Shown in pieces: positions 27,790-36,682 of a DNA stretch of 64,000 nt. How positions within the stretch are numbered: the stretch's first letter is position 1; each line of letters begins with the position of its first letter. A model generated the notes under the pieces. That model did no database searches, had not been told where the DNA came from, and saw nothing but the letters and a program-made list of their open reading frames with translations. The stretch lies in contig CAWCTH010000011.1 in the NCBI GenBank assembly GCA_963798445.1, forward strand, positions 124,001-188,000. The letters run 5' to 3'. A program made the position numbers and the translations under genes. This DNA is from DASXAI01 sp963798445. GTDB lineage: Bacteria > Actinomycetota > Acidimicrobiia > Acidimicrobiales > Ilumatobacteraceae.

Positions 27790-28926
27790 CTACGGCTGCG
27801 CGTGCACCCAGGTCACGAACGATTCGACGGCGTCAGCGATGGCAGAGAAGCGCAACGAGTGAAAGAGGTCGAAGTTGTGCTGGGTGCCAGGGAGCTCAGC
27901 GAACATGACGGGTTGGTTGGATGCCCTCGCCAGCTCGTCGGCGAAGTGGCGGGCGTCTTCGACCAGCACGAGCGTGTCAAGGGTTCCATGGATGATGAGG
28001 AATGGTGGGGCCTCGGTGTGGACGTACGCGTCTGGTGAGCTTGGAGCGTGGTCGTCGCTGTCGGTGGGGCCGTAGTAGCCGTACATCGCGACCACCGCCG
28101 AGATCGATGTATCCGCCGTCTCGAAGCCGGGTTGGAACCGTGCGTCGCCGACGGTGAGCGCCGCGGTTGCGGCAAGGTGCGCGCCCGCCGAGCCGCCTGC
28201 CAGGACCATTGTTGACGGGTCGGCGCCGTACGTTGCTCCGTGCTCGCGGACCCAAGCGATCACCCGCTTGACGTCGATCACTCGGTCGTCGTGCGAGGCG
28301 CGTGGAGCGAGGCGGTAGTTCGCGCTCACACATACCCAGCCGTGGCTCGCGAGCCTGTAGAGCAGCGGCCGGGCACCGAGCATCTTGTTGCCGATGCGGA
28401 ACCCGCCGCCGTGCAGGTAGATCAGCACGGGCGCGCCCTGCGGTGGACGTCGACTGGCGTACACGTCGAGCAGGTGACCCCGCCCTCCGTCGCCGTAGCG
28501 GAGGTTGCGGAACCGTCGCACATCGGGCCGGTACGAGATCACGGGGAGGAAGAGCACACGAAGCAAGGGAACGCGCGAGCGCCGTAGCACCACGGCTTGC
28601 GTGCAGTGATCGGCGAGATCACGGCGGAGCGCAGCCGTCAGGGCGGGGCGCGCGGTGCGGGCGCGGACAGCAAGGGCAGTGAGGACGATCACGGGCACGG
28701 CCACCGAAGCGACCGCGAGCCACCACAGGGCCGTGTCGGCATCGCCCGCAGCCAGCATGGGCACGGTCCCCGCCGCCAGCCAGTACAGACCGAAGAACGG
28801 CTGCTCGTTGATCAAGAAGCCGAGGGTGAACTGCACGTTCCACTGGCTGGAGTGACGCGGCATCGGAGGGCGCAAGGCGAACACACCGAAGGCGCTGACC
28901 AACGCCACCGTCGTGATGATCCCCAT
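27790..28926 (-). CDS. Alpha/beta hydrolase fold-3 esterase with N-terminal membrane segments
   Basis: 378 residues. The first 95 or so have two to three hydrophobic segments. The catalytic domain shows the HSL-type oxyanion hole YLHGGGFRIGNK, nucleophile AGGSAGAHLA, acid in HGTLDTLVLVEDA and His in PGTQHNFDLF. It is probably membrane-anchored with a cytoplasmic or external esterase domain. A short fragment of a second copy (PGAQHSFDLFHS) is found at about 60.0 kb. ATG 28926. Confidence 0.85.
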   Translation of the reverse strand: MGIITTVALVSAFGVFALRPPMPRHSSQWNVQFTLGFLINEQPFFGLYWLAAGTVPMLAAGDADTALWWLAVASVAVPVIVLTALAVRARTARPALTAALRRDLADHCTQAVVLRRSRVPLLRVLFLPVISYRPDVRRFRNLRYGDGGRGHLLDVYASRRPPQGAPVLIYLHGGGFRIGNKMLGARPLLYRLASHGWVCVSANYRLAPRASHDDRVIDVKRVIAWVREHGATYGADPSTMVLAGGSAGAHLAATAALTVGDARFQPGFETADTSISAVVAMYGYYGPTDSDDHAPSSPDAYVHTEAPPFLIIHGTLDTLVLVEDARHFADELARASNQPVMFAELPGTQHNFDLFHSLRFSAIADAVESFVTWVHAQP

Positions 28927-29195
28927 TGCTCCTCATGGTTGCCGATCGGCGCGCCGGGCGCCGTCAGCGACTCTCGACCAGCTCGGTCGTCGCGGTGCTC
29001 GTGGCACAGGCCCAGAGCAGTCACAGAACCCCCTGCGCTTTGAACGATCGTCGGGTTCTTGTCACGGACTTGTCACGGCGAGACGCACCTACTGCCGCCT
29101 ACGGGTGCACACGAGTCGGTCGACATCGACCCTGGAAGTGCCGTCTGACCTGCGGTAACGTGCTCCCACCGCACACCAACACCTACGGGCGCAGA
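28927..29195. other. Intergenic stretch upstream of tRNA-like site
   Basis: No gene supported. CTTGTCACGGACTTGTCACGG (about 29056-29077) contains a 10-base direct repeat of unknown meaning. Confidence 0.3.
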
Positions 29196-29201
29196 TGCTG
29201 A

Positions 29202-29234
29202 TCGGGCGTCTCATAACCCGAACCCCCGCCACCA
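29202..29234 (+). repeat. tRNA-Met-like anticodon arm joined to tRNA 3' end (possible att site)
   Basis: TCGGG...CTCATAA-CCCGA has the look of a tRNA-Met (CAT) anticodon arm with three extra loop bases. It is joined directly to CCCCCGCCACCA, an acceptor 3' strand with CCA; the T arm is absent. This cannot be an active tRNA. The 12-base end is shared with 12163-12174. Confidence 0.4.
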
Positions 29235-29239
29235 ACTGG

Positions 29240-29270
29240 AAGGCCTGGTCACGAGACGTGGCCAGGCCTT
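29240..29270 (+). terminator. Intrinsic terminator hairpin after tRNA-like site
   Basis: 14-bp stem (one G-T pair) from AAGGCCTGGTCACG to CGTGGCCAGGCCTT with an AGA triloop. It lies five bases after the CCA, the same spacing as the hairpin at 12180. Confidence 0.7.
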
Positions 29271-29439
29271 CTACGTTCTCCGGCAGGGCCGTCCGGCGGA
29301 CCGGCCTGTACCAAATATGTACCACGACGACGGGGACTTGTCGCCGGTCGAGGTCCCGACGCCCCATTGCTGACCGCCCTCCGTGACGGGCTGGCCGGCG
29401 GATTCCCCGCTTCGCCAGGCTCGCTTCCCGTTCTGGGGC

Positions 29440-29667
29440 ATGAGCGTGACGACGGACCGCCTGCTGGACATCGCCGGCCTCGCGGAGCGGCTCGGTGTCG
29501 GGGAGCGGTTCGTGCGCCGGCTGGTGAACGAGCGGGCCATCCCGTTCGTGAAGGTCGGCCGCCATGTCCGCTTCGACGCTGGCGACGTCGAGGCGTGGAT
29601 CCGCGACAGCAAGGTCGACGCGGCGCAGCCGTTCACCGGCGCGTCGCTGGTGCCGTCACGGGCCTGA
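29440..29667 (+). CDS. xis: Excisionase-like helix-turn-helix protein
   Basis: 75 residues with a MerR/excisionase-type winged helix: RLLDIAGLAERLGVGERFVRRLVNERAIPFVKVGRHVRFDAGDVEAWI. It lies 19 bp before a tyrosine integrase gene, the standard xis-int arrangement of actinobacterial integrative elements. ATG 29440. Confidence 0.82.
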   Translation: MSVTTDRLLDIAGLAERLGVGERFVRRLVNERAIPFVKVGRHVRFDAGDVEAWIRDSKVDAAQPFTGASLVPSRA

Positions 29668-29686
29668 TCGTCGGGAGGGCCGGCTG

Positions 29687-30500
29687 ATGGCGGACATCCA
29701 GAAGCGCCTCACCGCCGGCGGCACGAAGTGGGACGTCCGCTACCGCGACGAGACCACCCGGCAACGCAAGAAGACCTTCGACCGCAAGGTCGACGCGCAA
29801 CGGTTCGCGAACTCGGTGGAGACCGACCTCGCCCGTGGCGACTGGATCGACCCGAACCGTGGACGCGAGTTGTTCGGCGAGTGGGCCGAGACGTGGCTGG
29901 CGACGATCGCCAACCGCAAGCCGAAGTCCCGCGAGTCCTACGAGTCGATCGTCCACAAGCACCTCCGCCCACGCTTCGGCAAGGCGCCGATCGGTTCGAT
30001 GGACTACCCGATCGTCCTGGCGTACGTCGCCCAGCTGCGCGAGGCGGGCGCCGCGCCAAAGACGGTGCGGAACATCCGCGACGTGATGCGGATGATCTTC
30101 AAGCTCGCCGTCCGCTCCGGGGCGTTGAAGTCGAACCCGGTCGAGGACGTCCCGGTCGGCCAGACCCAGCGCGCCGAGATGGTGTTCCTCGAGCCGGAGC
30201 AGATCATGACGCTGGCCCGTGAGGTCACGAACCCGCCGGCTCGCTACCGGCGCGGCGAGCGCCGGGTCGACGGCTACCCCGAGTACGGGCTGTTCGTCCG
30301 CTTCGCCGCGTTCACCGGCCTACGCGCCGGCGAGCTCGTCGGCCTGCGGGTCAAAGATGTGCAGCTGATGAAGCGCCGAGTCCACGTCCAGCAGTCGGCG
30401 TCGGAGGCGTACGGCCAGTTGCAGATCGTGCCGACCAAGACCTACGAGCGCCGCTCAGTGCCGATCCCTAAGTCGCTGATCGAAGAGCTCGCCGTCGCGA
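29687..30500 (+). pseudogene. int: Tyrosine integrase, C-terminally truncated
   Basis: The AP2-like arm-binding domain (KRLTAGGTKWDVRYRDETTRQRKKTFDRK) and the SAM-like core-binding domain (WAETWLATIANRKPKSRESYESIVHKHL) are intact. The catalytic domain begins (FTGLRAGELVGLRVKD with the first Arg) but ends after SVPIPKSLIEELA. HxxR, the second His/Trp and the Tyr are missing. The frame then runs on into unrelated sequence antisense to the PQ-loop gene. GGGAGG precedes ATG 29687. It is inactive as a recombinase. Confidence 0.8.
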
Positions 30501-31291
30501 CGTACGTGTTGACCGGCGGCTCGCCCTGTGCGAAGTGCTCCGCGGTGAGTTGCCGCGCTCGTCGTTCCCGGACGCGCGTCGACAGTCCATGCGGTGAGCC
30601 CCGTGGAGCTCGGGGTGGTGAGGTTGTCGACCTCGCCTGTGGGACGGTCGTGCGACGGGACGGAGCTACCGGTTGGTCCGTGTCCGTGTCCTTGTCCTGC
30701 CGCCCGGAAGGCGGTCGCCTTGCGGGTGAGCATCGCGATCGAGGCGGCGACGGCGACGATCGCGAAGCATGTGGTTGCGGGGTCTTTGTGGTGGGCTCCG
30801 TAGACCCCCCACAGCAGCCCTTCGACACCGACCATCGACCACGTCGCCGAGGCCACACCGGAGGGTGACGCGGTTGTCCACGCGGTCCATATCGCGGGCG
30901 CGACCTGCACGACGTATGCGACGCCGAGGACAGCGGCGAGCGTCGTGGTTCCACCGATCGCACCGACAGCGCTGAACATGACGATCCACGCCGCGCTGGC
31001 CGGCGCGGCTGAGCGCGAGACGGCGCCGCGCCGGACGAGTGCGACGACGAGCACGCCGTTGGTGACGACCATCGCGATGGCCTCCGGGAGTATCGACCAC
31101 ATCCCGGTTGCCGACGCGTAGGCGATCCACGCCGTCTCCGTGCCGACACCGAGCGCTGCACTGCTGAAGGACACGCCGCGGCTGTCCTCGCGGGCGATCA
31201 CCCGGTGGAGTTGGGGCCAGGCCGAAACGATGGCCAGCGCCGCAGCGACGAGCGCCGCCGACTCAGCCACCAGTGATCCGACACCGTTCAT
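30455..31291 (-). CDS. PQ-loop repeat membrane protein
   Basis: About 278 residues, of which the first 210 hold six to seven membrane segments. Two PQ-loop-like motifs are seen: AIVSAWPQLHRVIARED and VQVAPAIWTAWTTAS. The family includes SemiSWEET/SWEET sugar carriers and other small transporters; the substrate is unknown. ATG 31291 follows GAGGTG. The polar C-terminal tail overlaps the broken integrase end, so the last 60 or so residues may be an artefact of the junction. Confidence 0.7.
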   Translation of the reverse strand: MNGVGSLVAESAALVAAALAIVSAWPQLHRVIAREDSRGVSFSSAALGVGTETAWIAYASATGMWSILPEAIAMVVTNGVLVVALVRRGAVSRSAAPASAAWIVMFSAVGAIGGTTTLAAVLGVAYVVQVAPAIWTAWTTASPSGVASATWSMVGVEGLLWGVYGAHHKDPATTCFAIVAVAASIAMLTRKATAFRAAGQGHGHGPTGSSVPSHDRPTGEVDNLTTPSSTGLTAWTVDARPGTTSAATHRGALRTGRAAGQHVRRDGELFDQRLRDRH

Positions 31292-31464
31292 CTGCGCACC
31301 TCGTTCCGTCGACGTCGACTCGATCAGGGTGCGCCTCGTCAGCCGATGGGGCATCCGGGCCAACACCGATCTGCCAGGGTGGTGACCGGATGCGGAGACG
31401 GGCCGGACCGGTACGAGAGCTGGCCGGTGGTTGGGAGGCGTGACGGCGAGTGTCGGTTGCTGGG

Positions 31465-32660
31465 TCATTCAGCGGGAGAGTCCTTGAGCCATTCGAGGAC
31501 GGCGCGGACTCGGCGGTGGTCGTCTGGCGTCTCGTTGAGATCGAGCTTCTGGAAGATCGACCGAACGTGGGTTTCGACCGTCTTGCCGCTGACGAACAGC
31601 TCGGTGGCGATAGCGTGGTTGGAGCGGCCCTGGGCCATCAGGGCGAGCGCCTCGCGTTCGCGCTGGCTCAGCGACGCCAGGCGTGACGTCGACCGCCGGA
31701 CGCTGATGAGCATCTCCCCGATCGTCGGGTCGATGACCAATCCGCCGGCGGCGACCGATCGACACGCGTCGAGGAACTCGTCGATGTCGCTGACCCGTTC
31801 CTTCAACAGGTAGCCGATCCCTGCTGGGGCGTGGTCGAGCAGATCTGCGGCGCGCGACGCTTCGACGTACTGCGAGAGCACGAGCACGGCGACGTGTGGA
31901 TGACGCGCGACGGATGGTCGATGCGGCGCGCAGCCCGTCGTCGGTGTTCGTCGGGGGCATGCGGATGTCGGTGATCACCAGATCCGGGGGCTCGGCGTCC
32001 ACCAAGGCGATGAGCTGGTCGGCGTCGCCGGCCTCGGCGATGACGTCGAACCCGGCGTGGCGGAGGAGGTGGACGATCCCCGAGCGGATCAGCGTCGCAT
32101 CGTCGGCGACGGCGACGCGCAAGGTCACCGTGGCCGGGAGCGGCTCCCAAGGCACTCGCCAGATCTCGACCGGCCGCTCGTTGGCGCCCAGGTCGACGGT
32201 TCCGACCGGGTCGAACTCGATGTCACCGCGACTCGCCAGGAGCGCGCGGACGAGGTCGGTGACCACGATGTCGCCGGGACGAGCTGCGTCATCGCACAGC
32301 CGGCGAGCGAGGACGTGGGTCGCGCTCGTTGTTCTCGTCGTCGACCCCGGTCACCTCGCCCACCGCCATCGCGATGCGCACCGCGAGCGCGATCAGGTCG
32401 TGCTCGCGTGCTGCCCGGTCCAGCGATTGCTGGATGAGGCGTGCCGCTCGAACTGCGGAGTACGACGAGTCGAAGCGGGCGAGGCCGGCTTCGTCGTGCA
32501 GCCTGTCGATCCGGCCGTGGTGGGACTCGACGGCCTGGCGGATCAAGTCGACATGGTCGCTGAGGATCGACGTCCGTGCCTCGCCGCCGATGTCGCGCAC
32601 CTCGCCGATGTTCGATGTCGATCGGTCGACGTTGACGTACATCACCGTGGTGGTGCTCAT
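31465..32660 (-). CDS. Cyclase-like domain fused to NarL-type response regulator, two frameshifts
   Basis: Reading in order: a class III nucleotide-cyclase-like domain (VMYVNVDRSTSN; HHGRIDRLHDEAGLARFDSS; RIAMAVGEVTGVDDENNE; ARRLCDDAARPGDIVVTDL; ERPVEIWRVP), directly followed by a REC domain (LRVAVADDATLIRSGIVHLL; phospho-Asp in LVITDIRMPP) and a LuxR helix-turn-helix (LSQREREALALMAQGRSN...GKTVETHVRSIFQKLDL). Single-base shifts near 32320 and 31887 interrupt it. In the cyclase part the usual metal Asp positions appear changed (FTDI to VNVD, GDG to DEA), so it may be a non-catalytic sensor. It is coupled to two upstream kinase-type genes. The fusion is unusual. Confidence 0.72.
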
Positions 32661-34021
32661 GGTCGTTTCTGCTGAACCGGTTGTGAGACGGCATGGTGGG
32701 CGATTGCGCGGATCTGTTCGAGCGCGAGGCGCAGTCCGTCGTGGATCTGAGCGAGGGGTACCGGGCGCACGTCGAGCAGCTCATCGACCTCGGCCAGCGT
32801 TCGGTGCGGCCCGGCGTTGATCTGACGCGTGATCTCTTCGATCGCCTCGCGGTCGATGTCGAGTATCCGCATCGCCGAACGGCGGGCCTCGGCGGCAGCG
32901 GCTTCGGCGAACGCCGCGAGCCGTTGGGCCTCCAGTGACACGACGAGGGATGCGGCGGCGGCAGCGAGGAGATCCGGGGCGACCTGTGTCAGAGCATCGA
33001 GATCGATCGCGGCGAGCGTCTCGGCGTCTCGCGTGACGGCGACGAGGCGTCGGTCGGGACGATCGTCGGGCAGGCGTCGGCCGGATTCGTCGACCCAGCC
33101 GTCATCGACGGCGAAAACGATCGCAGCCGACGGATCGCCCAGCGCCCTCGCCAGGCGCAGGCGGGTGGCGGCCACCGTCGACTCGCGGTCGAGTTCGATC
33201 ACGAGCGCGTAGGGACGGGTCAGGCGGGGCGTGATCAACTCGACCCACACCGCCCACGCCGCGTACAGCCCGGCGCAGATCATCGGCACGCCAACCAGCA
33301 GGTCGGCGAAGGACCGGTCCAGGAGGAACGTGTCGTCGTCGAGTCGCACCGGGAGCGCGAGCACCAGTGTGGCGGCGACAGCGAGCAGGGTCACCAGCCG
33401 CCACGCTGCGCCGGTCAGCCGACGCAGCACGGCGACGGCGACGGTGGCGACGGCCAGGCACCAAGCGGTCGAGAGCGCGGTCACGGCGCGGTCGGATGTC
33501 ACGACCGCCAGCGGATTCGGCTGTCGGACGATGAGGTCGCGGGCGGCATCGAACGACGTCCAGCTCATCGCGCGACGTGACGCCACGGAAGTGTCCGACG
33601 ACGCCGGGCCCGAGACGAGGACCGTGGCGACGGCGAGGACCGCGAGGCCAATGTTCCACGCGCGGATCGGTAGCCGGCGTCGATCGCGCGCTGGCTCGGT
33701 GAACACGACGAGCACCAACGCAGCACTGGCCAGCCAGACGGCGGCGCCGAGCGTCGCCAACCAGGATGACTGCAGGAAGCGGAAGTACGAAACGGATAGC
33801 GCGACTGCGGCGCCGAAGAGGCGGCCCGGCGCGGGGTCGGTCGGGCGTCGCCATCCTCCGACCACGGCGACGATGGCCAGTGCCGTGAACACGCCCGTCA
33901 CGAGTGCGGGGTTGAACCGCGTCACCTCCGGGGCAGCCCCCGCCTCGAACCCCCACCAGCCGACGACGGCGACCGCTCCGGCCGACACCACTTCGCTCAC
34001 CAGGCGGGTCCGTGGGCTCAC
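32657..34021 (-). CDS. Membrane protein related to histidine kinases but lacking the ATPase domain
   Basis: 454 residues. The first 230 or so contain about seven to eight membrane helices. After these comes a cytoplasmic part with RPYALVIELDRESTVAATRLRLARALGDPS and a long helical tail (AQRLAAFAEAAAAEARRSAMRILDIDREAIEEITRQI). The corresponding region of the next gene carries the phosphoacceptor and ATP domain; here no HDGAQQR-type motif or G-boxes are found. It overlaps both neighbours by ATGA. It likely acts as a partner or sensor in the same signalling complex. Confidence 0.65.
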   Translation of the reverse strand: MSPRTRLVSEVVSAGAVAVVGWWGFEAGAAPEVTRFNPALVTGVFTALAIVAVVGGWRRPTDPAPGRLFGAAVALSVSYFRFLQSSWLATLGAAVWLASAALVLVVFTEPARDRRRLPIRAWNIGLAVLAVATVLVSGPASSDTSVASRRAMSWTSFDAARDLIVRQPNPLAVVTSDRAVTALSTAWCLAVATVAVAVLRRLTGAAWRLVTLLAVAATLVLALPVRLDDDTFLLDRSFADLLVGVPMICAGLYAAWAVWVELITPRLTRPYALVIELDRESTVAATRLRLARALGDPSAAIVFAVDDGWVDESGRRLPDDRPDRRLVAVTRDAETLAAIDLDALTQVAPDLLAAAAASLVVSLEAQRLAAFAEAAAAEARRSAMRILDIDREAIEEITRQINAGPHRTLAEVDELLDVRPVPLAQIHDGLRLALEQIRAIAHHAVSQPVQQKRP

Positions 34022-35754
34022 GGTGCGACCGGCTCGCAGGACGGCAGCGGGAAGCCGGCGCGCACCACCGTTCCGGCGTCCGTCGGGCTCGACACGTCGA
34101 GTTCGCCGCCGAAGCGCTCCACGCGGGCCCGCAACCCGACGAGGCCCGAGCCGTTGAGGTCAGCTCCGCCGCAGCCGTCATCGTCGATCACCATGTCGAG
34201 CCGGCGGCGTCCGTCGTCGACGACTCGGACCGAACCGACGATGCGCAGTCGCGTCGCCCCGGCATGTTTGGTGGCGTTGGCGACCGCTTCGGCGGCGACG
34301 AACCACGCCGCTGCGGCGATCTCCGCCGGGAGCGCTGGCGGCAGGTCGACATCGACCTCGACGCTCATGTCGGAGCACGCCGCGAGGTTGGCGATCGACG
34401 CCTCCAACCCGCGGGCTCCCACGACGGTAGGGAACAGTCCGGACGCCGCCTCGGCGATCTGTTGACGGGCGACGTCGAGGCCTGCGCGCAGATCCTGCGC
34501 GACGCCGTCGTCGTCGCGGCGCAGACGCCTCGCCATCGACGCCTGCAATGCCAAGCCGACAAGACGTTGCTGCGCTCCGTCGTGGAGATCCAGCTCGAGC
34601 CGTTCGAGCGCCATCGCCCGAGCGTCGACCATCGCCTGGCGGGCGTCGGAGGCGCTTCGTCGACTGGCGTTGGCGGCAGCCGCCAAACGGGAGAAGTCCA
34701 CTGAAGCGCCGGTTGCCGCCACTATCCGCTCCACGTCGTCCGGCGAGACCGCACCGTCGGTCGCCACGGTCGCCAGCACCTCATGGTCGCGGCGGATCTC
34801 GATGACGGTGGCCGACGCCGTCGGCGCGGCGACGTCTCGTCCCTCGTGGTCCAGCCATCTGCCACCCTGGCCGGCGAAGCGCACGTCCACACCGGCGACA
34901 CGTGCCGCACCCACGAGGCTGCGCAGCACCTCGTCGGCGGGCCCGATCTCGATGCTCGTCGTCTGGTTGGCCGACGCTTGGGCCCGCCGTACGGCGACCA
35001 TTGCCAGGATCGGTGTCACCGCGTACGGCAGGTAGTTGGCGATCAGGAACAGGCCACCCAGCTCTCCGGGCCGACCGGACTCGTCGAAGCCGGACTCGCT
35101 CACCACACTCGCGACGAGGATCAACTCCGACGTCATCGTCACCGCGGCTGCGACAACGATGGGCCGATGCAACCACCGCCCTGCGGGTGGGAGCGCTGCG
35201 GCATGACGTCGGATGGTGACGTAGAGCACGACACTGCCGACCGGGAGCACCAAGGCGAGGCCGAAGGAGCTCGCGATCTCGACCAGCGCCGGCACGTCGG
35301 CCACGACGAACGGTCGCCCATCGGCGTCTTGGAGCACCTGCGGAACGATCCACAGCAGGACCGCCTGGAGGATGCTGTAGGCCGTCCACCAGATCCTGTC
35401 CGCACTCCGCAGGTGCCCCGATGGCCACGACAGCAAGAGCAGGTACAGGATCGGCCGGGCCAACACCCTGGGGTTGAACAGACCGCTGCCGCCGACCGCC
35501 GTCATGATCGCGACGACGAACCACGATCGCACGACCGACAGCGCCGCCATCATCATCCACAGCCGGCTCGCCGGGCGCCAACGAAACATCACCGCCGTCG
35601 CCACGACGAGCAGCCAGATCGACGCCGCCAGGAGCGCCAGTGCAAACGGTGTCGTCCACGCCGCGCCGAAGTCCCGTCGACACACCCAGGCGACCGTCGC
35701 GCCCACGGCGACCGCATGAACGATGACGATCGCGACCCTGCGGCGCCGGACCAT
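34018..35754 (-). CDS. Membrane histidine kinase, NarL-system type
   Basis: 578 residues: about eight membrane helices in the first 280 residues, then a linker, then HisKA_3 with the phosphoacceptor His in LDLHDGAQQRLVGLALQ. HATPase_c follows (EAVANATKHAGAT; DDDGCGGADLNGSGLVGLRARVERFGG). ATG 35754. First gene of a three-gene operon whose last product is the cyclase-REC-LuxR fusion; the kinase presumably phosphorylates that REC domain. The signal is unknown; the membrane domain has no recognised ligand fold. Confidence 0.87.
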   Translation of the reverse strand: MVRRRRVAIVIVHAVAVGATVAWVCRRDFGAAWTTPFALALLAASIWLLVVATAVMFRWRPASRLWMMMAALSVVRSWFVVAIMTAVGGSGLFNPRVLARPILYLLLLSWPSGHLRSADRIWWTAYSILQAVLLWIVPQVLQDADGRPFVVADVPALVEIASSFGLALVLPVGSVVLYVTIRRHAAALPPAGRWLHRPIVVAAAVTMTSELILVASVVSESGFDESGRPGELGGLFLIANYLPYAVTPILAMVAVRRAQASANQTTSIEIGPADEVLRSLVGAARVAGVDVRFAGQGGRWLDHEGRDVAAPTASATVIEIRRDHEVLATVATDGAVSPDDVERIVAATGASVDFSRLAAAANASRRSASDARQAMVDARAMALERLELDLHDGAQQRLVGLALQASMARRLRRDDDGVAQDLRAGLDVARQQIAEAASGLFPTVVGARGLEASIANLAACSDMSVEVDVDLPPALPAEIAAAAWFVAAEAVANATKHAGATRLRIVGSVRVVDDGRRRLDMVIDDDGCGGADLNGSGLVGLRARVERFGGELDVSSPTDAGTVVRAGFPLPSCEPVAP

Positions 35755-35871
35755 GTGGACATTCTGCGGGTTGTCATGGCGTCGGGGAAGAGGGCGGGCC
35801 CTGAATCCTCGATCGCGACATCGAGGGGTGACCCCGATGCCCGCGCGTGCCGCCAGTCGCACAATCAGGTC

Positions 35872-36036
35872 ATGCGAGCACGTCCGGCCATTACCGCGAC
35901 GCCCGTCATCGTCGTTGTCGCCGGCCTCCTTGCCGCCAGCGCCATCGCCTCAGGGCCGCGAGTCGCCCCACGCGCACCCGGTCCGCCTGCGGTCGCCGAT
36001 CGACCGCTCATCGGAGAACGGATCGAAGCATCGTGA
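35872..36036 (+). CDS. Possible small secreted or membrane peptide
   Basis: 55-residue frame with a hydrophobic N-terminal stretch (ITATPVIVVVAGLLAASAIASG) and a Pro/Arg-rich tail. It could be a signal-peptide-bearing small protein. Support is weak: no ribosome-binding site and no known family. Confidence 0.25.
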   Translation: MRARPAITATPVIVVVAGLLAASAIASGPRVAPRAPGPPAVADRPLIGERIEAS

Positions 36037-36086
36037 CCGGTCTCCTGCGCAGGCCAGTGACGCCGGACCGACCGGCTCGGACCGGA

Positions 36087-36638
36087 TCAGGATCTGAGCA
36101 GTTTGCCCATGACGCATTCGTCGATCGGCTGGCCGTCGACGACGATGGCGCCTCGTTTGATGCCCTCGAGGTCGTAGCCGCAGCGCTCGTACAGGGTGCG
36201 CGCGGCCGTGTTGTGGAACATGACGGTGAGCTCGAGGCGGCTGATGCCCTGTTCGATCGCCCAGTGCTCGAGCGCGTCGAGGAGCGCGTCACCGATGGAA
36301 CGTCCCCGATACTGGGCGAGGACCCCCATGGCGAAGTCGGCTCGATGGCGCAGACGGCGAACCTCGCCGCGGTTGGCCACCAGGAAGCCGATCAGCTGTG
36401 TTCCGCACACTGCGACGAGTCGCAGCTGCTCGGCAGTGTCGATGGTGATCAAGCGCGTCCGCATCTGATCGAGGTCGAGTCTGCGCTCGCCGGGTTCCCA
36501 GAGCAGGAACCGTGTCTCGTGGTCCAGTGCGTCGAGCAGATCGATGTAGCGAGACGCTTCCTCGGACCGAATCGGTCGGATCTCGATGGCGTCGGTCGAG
36601 CCCGGATCGACGTTCGGACGCTGGGGCGTTTCGGTCAT
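36087..36638 (-). CDS. GNAT-family N-acetyltransferase
   Basis: 183 residues. Acetyl-CoA-binding motif A is ADFAMGVLAQYRGRSIGDALLDAL. Motif B follows as GISRLELTVMFHNTAARTLYERCGYDLEGIKRG. This resembles RimJ/RimL-related and small-molecule acetyltransferases. ATG 36638 is used (a TTG lies two codons earlier). It starts directly after the broken dehydrogenase gene. Acceptor unknown. Confidence 0.85.
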   Translation of the reverse strand: MTETPQRPNVDPGSTDAIEIRPIRSEEASRYIDLLDALDHETRFLLWEPGERRLDLDQMRTRLITIDTAEQLRLVAVCGTQLIGFLVANRGEVRRLRHRADFAMGVLAQYRGRSIGDALLDALEHWAIEQGISRLELTVMFHNTAARTLYERCGYDLEGIKRGAIVVDGQPIDECVMGKLLRS

Positions 36639-36682
36639 GACCAAGTGTGCCGCAACGTGGCTGGCGACCCGATGCCTCGGCA

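Noticed and set aside
29160..29234. Functional tRNA-Met gene
   Set aside because: An anticodon-like arm and CCA end are visible, but there is no T arm or matching 5' acceptor strand and the anticodon loop is too long.
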